This document shows, piece by piece, positions 28,921 through 36,571 of a DNA stretch of 64,000 nucleotides. The position numbers and the translations under genes are program-made. Location: contig UCEY01000016.1 of the NCBI GenBank assembly GCA_900471605.1, positions 62,001 through 126,000 of the forward strand, given 5' to 3'. A model generated the notes under the pieces. It was not told where the DNA came from. It was given only the letters and a program-made list of their open reading frames with translations, and did no database searches. Source of the stretch: Hyphomicrobiales bacterium. Its GTDB lineage: Bacteria > Pseudomonadota > Alphaproteobacteria > Rhizobiales > Rhizobiaceae. How positions within the stretch are numbered: position 1 is the first letter of the stretch; the number at the start of each line of letters is the position of its first letter.

Positions 28921-30471
28921 TTACCTTTCTCCGACGGCCGCTTCCGCAGCGGCGATCTCGGCCTGCCGCTTGGCGATGGCGTCACCGATCGGCGGCCCCA
29001 TGAAGCGCCGGTTCTCGAAGGCGAACCAGACAACCCCGGTCACCACCAGGAAGCCGACGGTGATTTCGAGCGCCCAGTCGTTCGGCGGCTGGATGCCGAT
29101 GAAGAAGATCACGATCATCGAGATGATCGCCAGGACAGCGACCAGCTTGTAGACCGGAACGCCCATATTCCAGGGTCCCATGTTCGGCCATTTCGCGGTG
29201 CCGATGGTGAACAGGCCGAGCGCGATCGGCAGGGCGAAGGACAGGAACAGGAAGATGACCGTGCAGGACACGACGATCGAATAGGCCGGCGTGCCGGCAA
29301 TGGTGATCGCCGAAGTGAACCAGACGAACAGGACGGCGAGGATGGAGCCGGTCCAGATCGCCGCGACCGGCGAACGGTATTTCGGGCTGACTTTGGCGAG
29401 CACCGACGACGCAGGCAGGCCCTTGTCGCGCGAGAACGCGAAGATCATCCGCGATACCGACGTGACGGTGGCCAGCCCGCACAGCAGCTGCGAGATGAAG
29501 ATCAGGAAATACAGGATGCTCTTCACGGTCGGGTTCATCTGCGCGTCCATCGCCCAGAAGAACACGTTCCAGCCCTGCTTGGCCGCGTCGTCCATGTTGG
29601 GGATCATCAGCACGAAGGCGCACAGCATGATGTAGCCGAACACGGCGGACCACACGACGGCCGAGACCATGCCGCGCGGCACCGATTCCGCCGCCTTGAC
29701 GGTTTCCTCGGACGTATGCGCCGAGGCGTCATAACCGGTGATCGTGTAGATCGGCAGGAGCAGGCCGAGAAGGAAGGCCATGGTGCCCGAAACGCTGTTC
29801 GGCCAGACGAGCGCCGCCCCTTCCGTGCCGGTATAGTTCGCGAAGGTGAAGAGCCGCGCGAAATCGAAGCCGGGGGCCGCGATAAGGCAGGCGACCGTCA
29901 GCAGGATCGCGGTGGCAAAGATCAGATAGCCGGAAAAGTCGGTGAGCTTCGCCGTCAGGCCGATGCCGAAATGATTGATGCCGGCCTGCAGCCCGGTGAT
30001 GACGGCAACGAAAACCACGCGGTGCGTCAGCGTGTCCTCGATGCCGAAAGTCGGTCCGAAGGCACCGAAGAAGAAATAGAACGTCCCGACATTGATGGCG
30101 CCGAGCACGGTGACGAGGCCGAGCAGGTTGAGCCAGGCGGAAAGCCAGCCGGTAAAGCGGTTGCCGAGGATCGATCCCCAGTGATAGAGGCCGCCGGCCG
30201 TCGGATAGGCCGAGCCGATCTGCGCCAGCCCGAGCGCGAAGATGCCGGAAATCAGGCAGCCGAGCGGCCAGCCGATGCCGATCGAGGCGCCGCCGGCACC
30301 GGCGGTCGCCTGGCCCAGCGAATTGATGCCGCCGGAGAGAATGCAGATAATGGAAAAGGAAATTGCAAAGTTGGAAAAGGAGCTCATGCGCCGCTCGAGT
30401 TCCTGCGCATAGCCCATCGAATGCAGGATATGAATATCCTGCTTTTTATCGCCTTCGGTATAATCGGACAT
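28921..30471 (-). CDS. APC-superfamily amino acid / amine permease
   Basis: A 516-residue membrane protein with about twelve hydrophobic segments. The family motif near helix 1 (FSIICILSGGINSLGQATAGAGGASIGIGWP is its region, about residues 40-70) and SGYLIFA-type helices match amino-acid permeases of the GABA/choline/eukaryote-like group. It should import the operon substrate by proton or sodium symport. The start at 30471 (MSDYTEGDKK) has a GGGGGAAG site; the ORF extension to 30549 is rejected. It lies between the amidohydrolase gene (102 bases upstream) and the ligase gene. Confidence 0.9.
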   Translation of the reverse strand: MSDYTEGDKKQDIHILHSMGYAQELERRMSSFSNFAISFSIICILSGGINSLGQATAGAGGASIGIGWPLGCLISGIFALGLAQIGSAYPTAGGLYHWGSILGNRFTGWLSAWLNLLGLVTVLGAINVGTFYFFFGAFGPTFGIEDTLTHRVVFVAVITGLQAGINHFGIGLTAKLTDFSGYLIFATAILLTVACLIAAPGFDFARLFTFANYTGTEGAALVWPNSVSGTMAFLLGLLLPIYTITGYDASAHTSEETVKAAESVPRGMVSAVVWSAVFGYIMLCAFVLMIPNMDDAAKQGWNVFFWAMDAQMNPTVKSILYFLIFISQLLCGLATVTSVSRMIFAFSRDKGLPASSVLAKVSPKYRSPVAAIWTGSILAVLFVWFTSAITIAGTPAYSIVVSCTVIFLFLSFALPIALGLFTIGTAKWPNMGPWNMGVPVYKLVAVLAIISMIVIFFIGIQPPNDWALEITVGFLVVTGVVWFAFENRRFMGPPIGDAIAKRQAEIAAAEAAVGER

Positions 30472-30572
30472 GACTTCCCCCTGTTGGCAGAAAGACCGCG
30501 CCATCGCGGCCATCCGGTTTGTCCTTCCCGCGGAATTGATCGCGGGCATGCGAGCTGCTGCTCCCCGGGTCT

Positions 30573-31349
30573 TTATCTTTGGACGTCTGCGAGGCTTTCC
30601 CGCAGCAATCCTGTCAGAAAATCGGCCGCGACCCCCTGGCCGATTTCGTCTGTTATGAGGTCGTTCCTGATTTCGATCATGACGTTGAGAAGCCCCGCCG
30701 GCAGGGCGTGGACTTCCAGCGTATGCGTTACGCCGTCCGCCGGCCCATAGGGCTCGTTGCGCTCGACGCGGTAGAGATGGGTGTCGGATGCGGCTTCCAG
30801 CATCCGGTCGGCAAGCCGGCTGTCGGTATCGTGAAGCACACCGATCTCGACTGGCCGTTCCTTGCCGAAATAGACCGGCGTGAAGCTGTGAACGGTGACC
30901 AGCACCGTCTTCTGCCCCCTCGCCCGCCTCGCTGCGATCTCCTCGCGGATGCGGCTGTGGAACGGGAGGTAGATCGCCGTGGTCCGGCGGGATTTCTCCG
31001 CCTCGGAGAGGTTCTCGTTGCCGGGGATCCGGAAGATTTCCGACACGTCGCGCATCGCGGCAGGCGATTCCGGCGGTCGGTTGCAGTCGTAGATGAGGCG
31101 CGAAAACCGCTGGTGGATCAGCGTCGCGTCAAGGCTCTTCGACAATAGCCGGGAGACTGCAAGCGCCCCCGGATCCCAGGCGATATGCGAGGCGAGCGCA
31201 TCCTTGGAAAGCCCAAGATCGCCGTAACGTTCCGGCAGGCGCAGCGACGCATGTTCGCAGACGAGAAGCACCTCTCCGCGAGCGTCGGCATCGTCCACGG
31301 CAACGGGCTCGCCATCCGCCTCCGTAAAGAATTCCGACTGCACCAGCAT
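30573..31349 (-). CDS. N-formylglutamate amidohydrolase family protein
   Basis: A 258-residue member of the FGase family (PF05013), zinc-dependent amidases whose archetype HutG hydrolyses N-formyl-L-glutamate to glutamate and formate. The segments LLVCEHASLRLPERYGDLG, RLIYDCNRPP and VTVHSFTPVYFG are typical, with the metal/catalytic His residues in CEHA and VHSF. No histidine-degradation genes are near, so it may instead hydrolyse an N-substituted glutamate made by the linked ligase. That substrate shift is my inference. It is the promoter-proximal gene of the minus-strand operon and diverges from the RpiR regulator. Confidence 0.88.
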   Translation of the reverse strand: MLVQSEFFTEADGEPVAVDDADARGEVLLVCEHASLRLPERYGDLGLSKDALASHIAWDPGALAVSRLLSKSLDATLIHQRFSRLIYDCNRPPESPAAMRDVSEIFRIPGNENLSEAEKSRRTTAIYLPFHSRIREEIAARRARGQKTVLVTVHSFTPVYFGKERPVEIGVLHDTDSRLADRMLEAASDTHLYRVERNEPYGPADGVTHTLEVHALPAGLLNVMIEIRNDLITDEIGQGVAADFLTGLLRESLADVQR

Positions 31350-31452
31350 GAACGCGTTCCGGAAAAAATCGTTTAAATTGGATTAAGAAGAGAATTCTTC
31401 ACTTTCCGGCCGCCGTCAACGTGATTCTGAAATTTTCTCTTCACCCGCTCCA

Positions 31453-31481
31453 TTGACACCTGTCACAAAAGTACTTTTAAC
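31453..31481 (+). promoter_or_regulatory. Promoter of the RpiR-type regulator with embedded palindrome
   Basis: A consensus -35 TTGACA (31453-31458) is followed 17 bases later by TTTAAC (31476-31481) as a -10. Between them lies the perfect 12-base palindrome AAAAGTACTTTT (31467-31478), a likely operator. The region is shared with the divergent amidohydrolase operon. Confidence 0.6.
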
Positions 31482-31521
31482 TCGTGTCATAAACCGGCGA
31501 AGACCGGAGGGAACAGCTTTC

Positions 31522-32412
31522 GTGCCAGCAACTGCGCGCACCGTATCAGATGTCATTCGTGTTCGTTACGACAGCCTGACGCGCGCGGAAAAACAGTTGG
31601 CCGACAGCCTATTGGAGAATTATCCGGTGTCGGGGCTCGGCAGCATCACTGTGATCGCGGAGAACGCCGGCGTTTCGACGCCGACGGTCGCGCGAATGGT
31701 GCAGAAGCTCGGCTATCGAGGTTATCCGGAATTCCAGTCGCATCTCCACCAGGAGCTCGAGGCGACGATCTCCAATCCGATCGCCAAGCACGACCGCTGG
31801 GCTTCCAATGCGCCGGGCACCCATATCCTCAATCGCTTCGCCGACGCCATCACCGCCAATCTGCGCGATACGCTTTCGGATCTCGACACCACCACTTTCG
31901 AGGGTGCGGCCACACTTCTGCGTGATCGCAACCGCGGCATCTACTTCGTCGGCGGCCGCATTACCGGGGCGCTGGCCGAGTATTTTTTCACCCACATGCA
32001 GGTCATCCGTCCGAAGACGACGCTGATCTCCACCAATTCCAGTTCCTGGCCGCAGCACGTGTTGAACATGAGTGCCGGCGACGTCCTGGTGATCTTCGAT
32101 ATCCGCCGCTACGAGCAGGAGATGGCGACGCTGGCGGAAGCCGCGCGGGCGAACGGCGTGGTGATCGTCTTGCTGACCGATGTCTGGGCTTCGCCTGTCG
32201 CCAAGTACGCGCAGCATATATTCAAAGTGCGGATCGAGGCGCCGTCGGCCTGGGACAGCTCCGTCATCACCCTGTTCGTCGTCGAGGCGCTGATCGAGGC
32301 GGTGCAGAGCGCGACCTGGGAGGAAACCCGCGAACGCATGAACTCTCTGGAAGGTCTTTTCGAGCGGACGATGCTGTTCCGCCGGCCGGGCCGCCAGAGC
32401 CGTCCCGACTGA
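31522..32412 (+). CDS. MurR/RpiR-family transcriptional regulator
   Basis: A 296-residue regulator. Residues about 5-85 are the RpiR helix-turn-helix (SLTRAEKQLADSLLENYP, then STPTVARMVQKLGYRGYPEFQ), and about 125-265 are a SIS sugar-phosphate-isomerase-like domain (GIYFVGGRITGALAEYF, then DVLVIFDIRRYEQEM). RpiR proteins usually sense phosphorylated sugars or amino-sugar metabolites, but several control amino-acid and polyamine genes. The GTG at 31522 with GGAGG upstream is taken as the start, because the earlier TTG at 31453 is the -35 hexamer of the promoter. It lies between a divergent catabolic operon and a downstream ABC importer and may control both. Confidence 0.9.
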   Translation: MPATARTVSDVIRVRYDSLTRAEKQLADSLLENYPVSGLGSITVIAENAGVSTPTVARMVQKLGYRGYPEFQSHLHQELEATISNPIAKHDRWASNAPGTHILNRFADAITANLRDTLSDLDTTTFEGAATLLRDRNRGIYFVGGRITGALAEYFFTHMQVIRPKTTLISTNSSSWPQHVLNMSAGDVLVIFDIRRYEQEMATLAEAARANGVVIVLLTDVWASPVAKYAQHIFKVRIEAPSAWDSSVITLFVVEALIEAVQSATWEETRERMNSLEGLFERTMLFRRPGRQSRPD

Positions 32413-32452
32413 CCGTCGGGGACCCGAAATATGCCGGTAATCCGGGAGTTTC

Positions 32453-32468
32453 ATGAGCGAATGCTCAT
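32453..32468. promoter_or_regulatory. Inverted repeat upstream of the ABC importer
   Basis: ATGAGC-GAAT-GCTCAT is a perfect 6-bp inverted repeat between the RpiR gene and the binding-protein gene. No T-run follows. It is a candidate operator; AT-rich sequence resembling a -10 (TATACGAT, near 32482) lies just downstream. Confidence 0.4.
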
Positions 32469-32561
32469 CCTCCGGCCTGTCATATACGATACATAAACTG
32501 GCTCTACGAGTCGCGCCGAAACGATCCGGACCACACGACCTGAACCCTCAAGGAGGATACC

Positions 32562-33668
32562 GTGCTCAACAAGACCCAACGTCTTCTTTCCCTGACGACC
32601 GCCCTCGTCATCGCCTCCACCGCCATCGCCGCCGCCGAGCCGAGCGCCGAGCTGATCGCAGCCGCCAAGAAGGAAGGCACGCTGACCACGATCGCCCTGC
32701 CCCATAGCTGGTGCGGTTATGGCGACGTCATCGCCGGCTTCAAGGCGAAGTACGGTCTCGAAGTCAACGAACTCAACCCGGATGCCGGTTCGGGCGACGA
32801 AATCGAAGCCATCAAGGCCAACAAGGGCAACAAGGGCCCGCAGGCTCCCGACGTCATCGACGTCGGCCTCTCCTTCGGCCCGAGCGCCAAGGCCGAAGGC
32901 CTGATCCAGCCCTACAAGGTCTCCACCTGGGATTCGATCCCGGCCGACGCCAAGGATGCTGACGGCTTCTGGTACGGCGACTATTACGGCGTTCTCGCCT
33001 TCCTGGTGAACAAGGACCTCGTCAAGACCTCTCCGAAGGACTGGTCCGATCTCCTGAAGTCCGACTACGCCAATGCCGTCGCGCTTGCCGGCGATCCGCG
33101 CAGCGCCAACCAGGCCGTTCAGGGCGTTTATGCCGCCGGCCTCTCCGGCGCCAAGGGCGACTCCGCCAAGGCCGGCGACGAAGGCCTGAAGTTCTTCGCC
33201 GAACTCAACAAGAAGGGCAATTTCGTCCCGGTCACCGGCAAGGCCGCACCGTTCGCGCAGGGCACCACGCCGATCATCGTCGCATGGGACTATAACGCGC
33301 TCTCCTGGGGCGAAAGCCTGAAGGGCAACCCGCCCTTCGAGGTCGTGGTTCCGGCATCGGGCGTCGTTGCCGGCGTCTACGTCCAGGCGATCTCCGCCTT
33401 TGCGCCGCATCCGAACGCTGCGAAACTGTGGATGGAATACCTCTATTCCGACGAAGGTCAGCTCGGCTGGCTGAAGGGATATTGCCACCCGATCCGCTTC
33501 AACGATCTTGCCAAGAACAACAAGATCCCGAAGAACCTGCTCGACGCCCTGCCCCCGGCAGCAGCCTATGAGAAGGCCGTATTCCCGACGCTCGAACAGC
33601 AGGCCGCCGCCAAGGAAACGATCACCAAGAAATGGGATAGCGTCGTCGGCGCCAACGTCGCAAAGTAA
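32562..33668 (+). CDS. ABC transporter periplasmic substrate-binding protein (iron/polyamine/aminophosphonate-type)
   Basis: A 368-residue binding protein. A signal peptide (about 1-24, ending AIAAAEPS) is followed by a type II periplasmic-binding fold of the SBP_bac_1/6 group, with a YYGVLAFLVNKDLVKT hinge and a long C-terminal helix set. This group binds polyamines, ferric iron, thiamine or 2-aminoethylphosphonate. There are no paired Tyr residues that would mark a ferric-binding protein, which leaves an organic amine or acid as most likely. The start is GTG at 32562 with AAGGAGG 5 bases upstream. A partial terminator follows, as is usual when binding protein is made in excess. Confidence 0.9.
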   Translation: MLNKTQRLLSLTTALVIASTAIAAAEPSAELIAAAKKEGTLTTIALPHSWCGYGDVIAGFKAKYGLEVNELNPDAGSGDEIEAIKANKGNKGPQAPDVIDVGLSFGPSAKAEGLIQPYKVSTWDSIPADAKDADGFWYGDYYGVLAFLVNKDLVKTSPKDWSDLLKSDYANAVALAGDPRSANQAVQGVYAAGLSGAKGDSAKAGDEGLKFFAELNKKGNFVPVTGKAAPFAQGTTPIIVAWDYNALSWGESLKGNPPFEVVVPASGVVAGVYVQAISAFAPHPNAAKLWMEYLYSDEGQLGWLKGYCHPIRFNDLAKNNKIPKNLLDALPPAAAYEKAVFPTLEQQAAAKETITKKWDSVVGANVAK

Positions 33669-33684
33669 CCCGAACAAGACCGAC

Positions 33685-33712
33685 CTCCCGCGCCGCCCGG
33701 CGCGGGAGTTTT
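33685..33712 (+). terminator. Intercistronic attenuator after the binding-protein gene
   Basis: A 10-bp perfect stem CTCCCGCGCC/GGCGCGGGAG with a four-base loop and four T's (33709-33712). It lies 16 bases after the binding-protein stop and before the permease genes; the short T-run suggests partial readthrough. Confidence 0.8.
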
Positions 33713-33739
33713 CCCGTTTTCCCTGGATGGCCACCGTTC

Positions 33740-34615
33740 ATGACCACCGCTTCCACGTCATTCGTCGATCGCCGGACAGTCATAGACTGGCTCGGCATCG
33801 TGCCGTTCATGGTATTTGCGCTCGCCTTCCTGATTATTCCGACGCTCTACCTGATCGTCGGCGCCTTCTTTAATCCGGCCGGCGAATTCACGTTTCAGAA
33901 TATTGTCGATCTCTTTTCGCCTTCCATCCTCGGCGCCTACTGGATCAGTATCCGCGTCTCGGTGGCATCGGCGCTCGGTGGCGGATTGATCGGCTTCTTC
34001 CTCGCCTGGGCCGTCGTGCTCGGCGGCGTGCCGTCCTGGATCCGCTCCAGCCTGCTGACGTTTTCCGGCGTTGCCTCGAATTTCGCCGGAGTGCCGCTCG
34101 CCTTCGCCTTCCTCGCGACGCTTGGCCGGACCGGTCTCGTCACCGTCTTCATGCGCGACTGGTTCGGCTTCAATCTCTACTCGACCGGCTTCAACCTTCT
34201 CTCGTTCTTCGGCCTGACCATCACCTACATGTTCTTCCAGATCCCGCTGATGGTGCTGATCCTCACCCCGGCGCTTGACGGATTGAAAAAGGAATGGCGC
34301 GAGGCAGCCGAGATCCTCGGCGCGTCCAGCTGGCAATATTGGCGTATGGTGGTGCTGCCGATCCTGTGGCCGAGCCTGATGGGCGCGACGCTTCTCCTTT
34401 TCGCCAACGCCTTCGGAGCGATCGCCACCGCCTTTGCGCTGACCGGCGCCTCGCTCAACATCGTGCCGATCCTGCTCTACGCCCAGATCCGCGGCGACGT
34501 GCTGCACAATCCGAACCTCGGTTATGCGCTTGCTCTCGGCATGATCGTCATCACCGGCATTTCCAACGTCCTCTACATCTGGCTGCGCACCCGCGCCGAA
34601 CGGTGGCAGAAATGA
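33740..34615 (+). CDS. ABC transporter permease, first subunit
   Basis: A 291-residue inner-membrane permease with six to seven hydrophobic segments and the cytoplasmic EAA loop (KKEWREAAEILGASSWQYWRMVVLP) that docks the ATPase. It is the PotB/CysTW-type partner. Its last four bases overlap the next permease gene (ATGA). It forms the heteromeric channel of the importer with the following gene. Confidence 0.92.
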   Translation: MTTASTSFVDRRTVIDWLGIVPFMVFALAFLIIPTLYLIVGAFFNPAGEFTFQNIVDLFSPSILGAYWISIRVSVASALGGGLIGFFLAWAVVLGGVPSWIRSSLLTFSGVASNFAGVPLAFAFLATLGRTGLVTVFMRDWFGFNLYSTGFNLLSFFGLTITYMFFQIPLMVLILTPALDGLKKEWREAAEILGASSWQYWRMVVLPILWPSLMGATLLLFANAFGAIATAFALTGASLNIVPILLYAQIRGDVLHNPNLGYALALGMIVITGISNVLYIWLRTRAERWQK

Positions 34616-35400
34616 AGGCGTCCAAGATCCTCGCCTGGCTTGCGATCGCCATCGGCGCGATTTATTTCTTCGTGCCGCTGATCGGCACGTTCGAATTCTC
34701 GCTGCGCATGCGGCGCGGCGTCTATTCCTTCGACGCCTACCAGTCGGTCTTCACCGACGACCAGTTCCGGGCCACCTTCGGCTTCTCCATGCTGATGGCG
34801 CTGGTGACGATCGTCGTCGGCATGCTGCTCATCGTGCCGACGGCCTATTGGGTGCGGCTGCGGCTGCCGCAGATGCGGCCGGTCGTCGAATTCATCACGC
34901 TACTGCCGCTTGTCATCCCGGCGATCGTCATCGTGTTCGGCTACCTGCGTCTCTACAATTCCTCGTCCTGGATCCCGTTCACCGGCTCGACGCAGGGCAC
35001 CAACATCCTGCTGACCTTCTCATACGTGACGCTGGCGCTTCCCTACATGTACCGTTCGGTCGACACGGCGATGCGGACCATTGATGTCAGGACGCTGACC
35101 GAGGCCGCGGAAATCCTCGGCGCCAAATGGCCGACGATCATGTTCCGCTGCATTTTCCCGAACGTCATGTCCGGCGTGCTCTCGGGCGCCTTCATTACGC
35201 TTGCGATCGTCATGGGCGAATTCACCATGGCGGCCCTTCTCAACCGTCCGGCCTTCGGCCCCTATCTCCAGCTGGTCGGCGCCAACAAGGCTTACGAGCC
35301 TTCGGCGCTCGCCGTCATCGCCTTTGCGATCACCTGGCTCTCGATGGGTCTGATCCAGCTCGTTTCCCGCTTCAGCAAATTGACGCCGTCCCGGCCGTAA
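34612..35400 (+). CDS. ABC transporter permease, second subunit
   Basis: A 262-residue PotC-type permease with about six hydrophobic segments and an EAA loop (VRTLTEAAEILGAKWPTIMF). The ATG at 34612 overlaps the preceding stop by four bases and gives a normal-length protein; a much longer frame reaching back to 34294 is only antisense-free overlap with the first permease and is rejected. Confidence 0.93.
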   Translation: MKASKILAWLAIAIGAIYFFVPLIGTFEFSLRMRRGVYSFDAYQSVFTDDQFRATFGFSMLMALVTIVVGMLLIVPTAYWVRLRLPQMRPVVEFITLLPLVIPAIVIVFGYLRLYNSSSWIPFTGSTQGTNILLTFSYVTLALPYMYRSVDTAMRTIDVRTLTEAAEILGAKWPTIMFRCIFPNVMSGVLSGAFITLAIVMGEFTMAALLNRPAFGPYLQLVGANKAYEPSALAVIAFAITWLSMGLIQLVSRFSKLTPSRP

Positions 35401-35409
35401 GGAATTTTG

Positions 35410-36471
35410 ATGTCGTTTCTCGTTCTCGAAAGTATCAAGAAGAGCTTCGGCGCCACCCAGGTGGTCAAGGACTTCAACATGTCCATCGAGAAGGGCGAAT
35501 TCGTCTCCTTTCTCGGGCCGTCCGGCTGCGGCAAGACGACCGTCCTGCGCATGATCGCCGGCTTCGAAAGCCCGAGCGACGGCGCCATCTCGATCAACGG
35601 CCGGAACCAGAACACGCTGAAGACCAACCAGCGCAATATCGGCATGGTCTTCCAGGCCTATGCGCTGTTTCCGAACATGAACGTCTTCGACAACGTCGCC
35701 TTCGGCCTGAAGGTGGCCGGCAAGTCCAAGGATGAGATCGAAACGCGCGTCAAGGAAATGCTCAAGCTGATCGGACTAGACCACCTGGCCGACCGCTATC
35801 CCTACCAGATGTCCGGCGGCCAGCAGCAGCGCGTCGCACTCGCCCGCGCGCTCGCCCCGAAACCGCAGGTCCTGCTGCTCGACGAGCCGCTGTCGGCGCT
35901 CGACGCAAAAATCCGCGTTTCGCTGCGCGAGGAAATCCGCCAGATCCAGCGCCAGCTCGGCATCACCACCGTTTTCGTCACCCATGACCAGGAAGAAGCG
36001 CTGTCGATCTCGGACCGGATCGTCGTCATGAATGCCGGGCGCGCCGACCAGATCGGCACGCCGTCGGAAATCTACAACCGCCCGACCACCCGTTTCGTCG
36101 CCTCCTTCGTCGGCACGCTCAACATCATCGAGGCGACGGTGATCGATCCCGCCGCCAACACCGTCCAGGTGGGCGAGAACACGATCCGGCTGAGGGAATC
36201 GATCGGCGCGCTGAAAGGCGGCGACAAGCTGTCCATCGCCCTTCGCCCGGAGGCCGGCTCGCTGTCCGAAAGCGCCAAGGGCGATACCTCGCTGACCGGC
36301 CAGGTGATCTCGTCACATTTTCTGGGATCGGTCATCCGCACCAAGCTCGATGTCGGCGGCAACCAGATTTCCTTCGACATGTTCAACTCGCCGGACGCCG
36401 TCCTGCCGCAACCGGGCGAGACCTTGACCCTGCGCTTCAACGCCCACGATTTCCTGATCGTCAGGGACTGA
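35410..36471 (+). CDS. ABC transporter ATP-binding protein (PotA/FbpC type)
   Basis: A 353-residue ATPase. Walker A GPSGCGKTT, signature MSGGQQQRVALARAL, Walker B LLLDEPLSALD and the switch His in VFVTHDQEEA are all present. A C-terminal TOBE-type domain (about 280-353) is typical of polyamine and ferric importers. The ATG at 35410 is preferred over the TTG three bases earlier; GGAATTTTG precedes it. It completes a four-gene importer whose substrate is set by the binding protein at 32562. Confidence 0.94.
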   Translation: MSFLVLESIKKSFGATQVVKDFNMSIEKGEFVSFLGPSGCGKTTVLRMIAGFESPSDGAISINGRNQNTLKTNQRNIGMVFQAYALFPNMNVFDNVAFGLKVAGKSKDEIETRVKEMLKLIGLDHLADRYPYQMSGGQQQRVALARALAPKPQVLLLDEPLSALDAKIRVSLREEIRQIQRQLGITTVFVTHDQEEALSISDRIVVMNAGRADQIGTPSEIYNRPTTRFVASFVGTLNIIEATVIDPAANTVQVGENTIRLRESIGALKGGDKLSIALRPEAGSLSESAKGDTSLTGQVISSHFLGSVIRTKLDVGGNQISFDMFNSPDAVLPQPGETLTLRFNAHDFLIVRD

Positions 36472-36516
36472 TCCGCCCGCAAGCAGGACATGCCGCACCA
36501 TCATCCGTGGCTCGGC

Positions 36517-36545
36517 AAAAAGGGGCGCACTTGGCGCCCCTTTTT
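36517..36545. terminator. Bidirectional terminator between the ABC operon and metH
   Basis: A 12-bp perfect stem AAAAAGGGGCGC / GCGCCCCTTTTT (36517-36528 with 36534-36545) with a five-base loop. T-runs exist on both strands, so it ends both the plus-strand ABC operon and minus-strand metH. Confidence 0.93.
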
Positions 36546-36571
36546 GATTGTCGCAGCCGGTCGTGCCCGGT

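Noticed and set aside
31453..31521. TTG start at 31453 for the RpiR-type regulator
   Set aside because: This TTG is the start of a consensus TTGACA -35 element. The GTG at 31522 has a GGAGG site and gives a family-like N-terminus.
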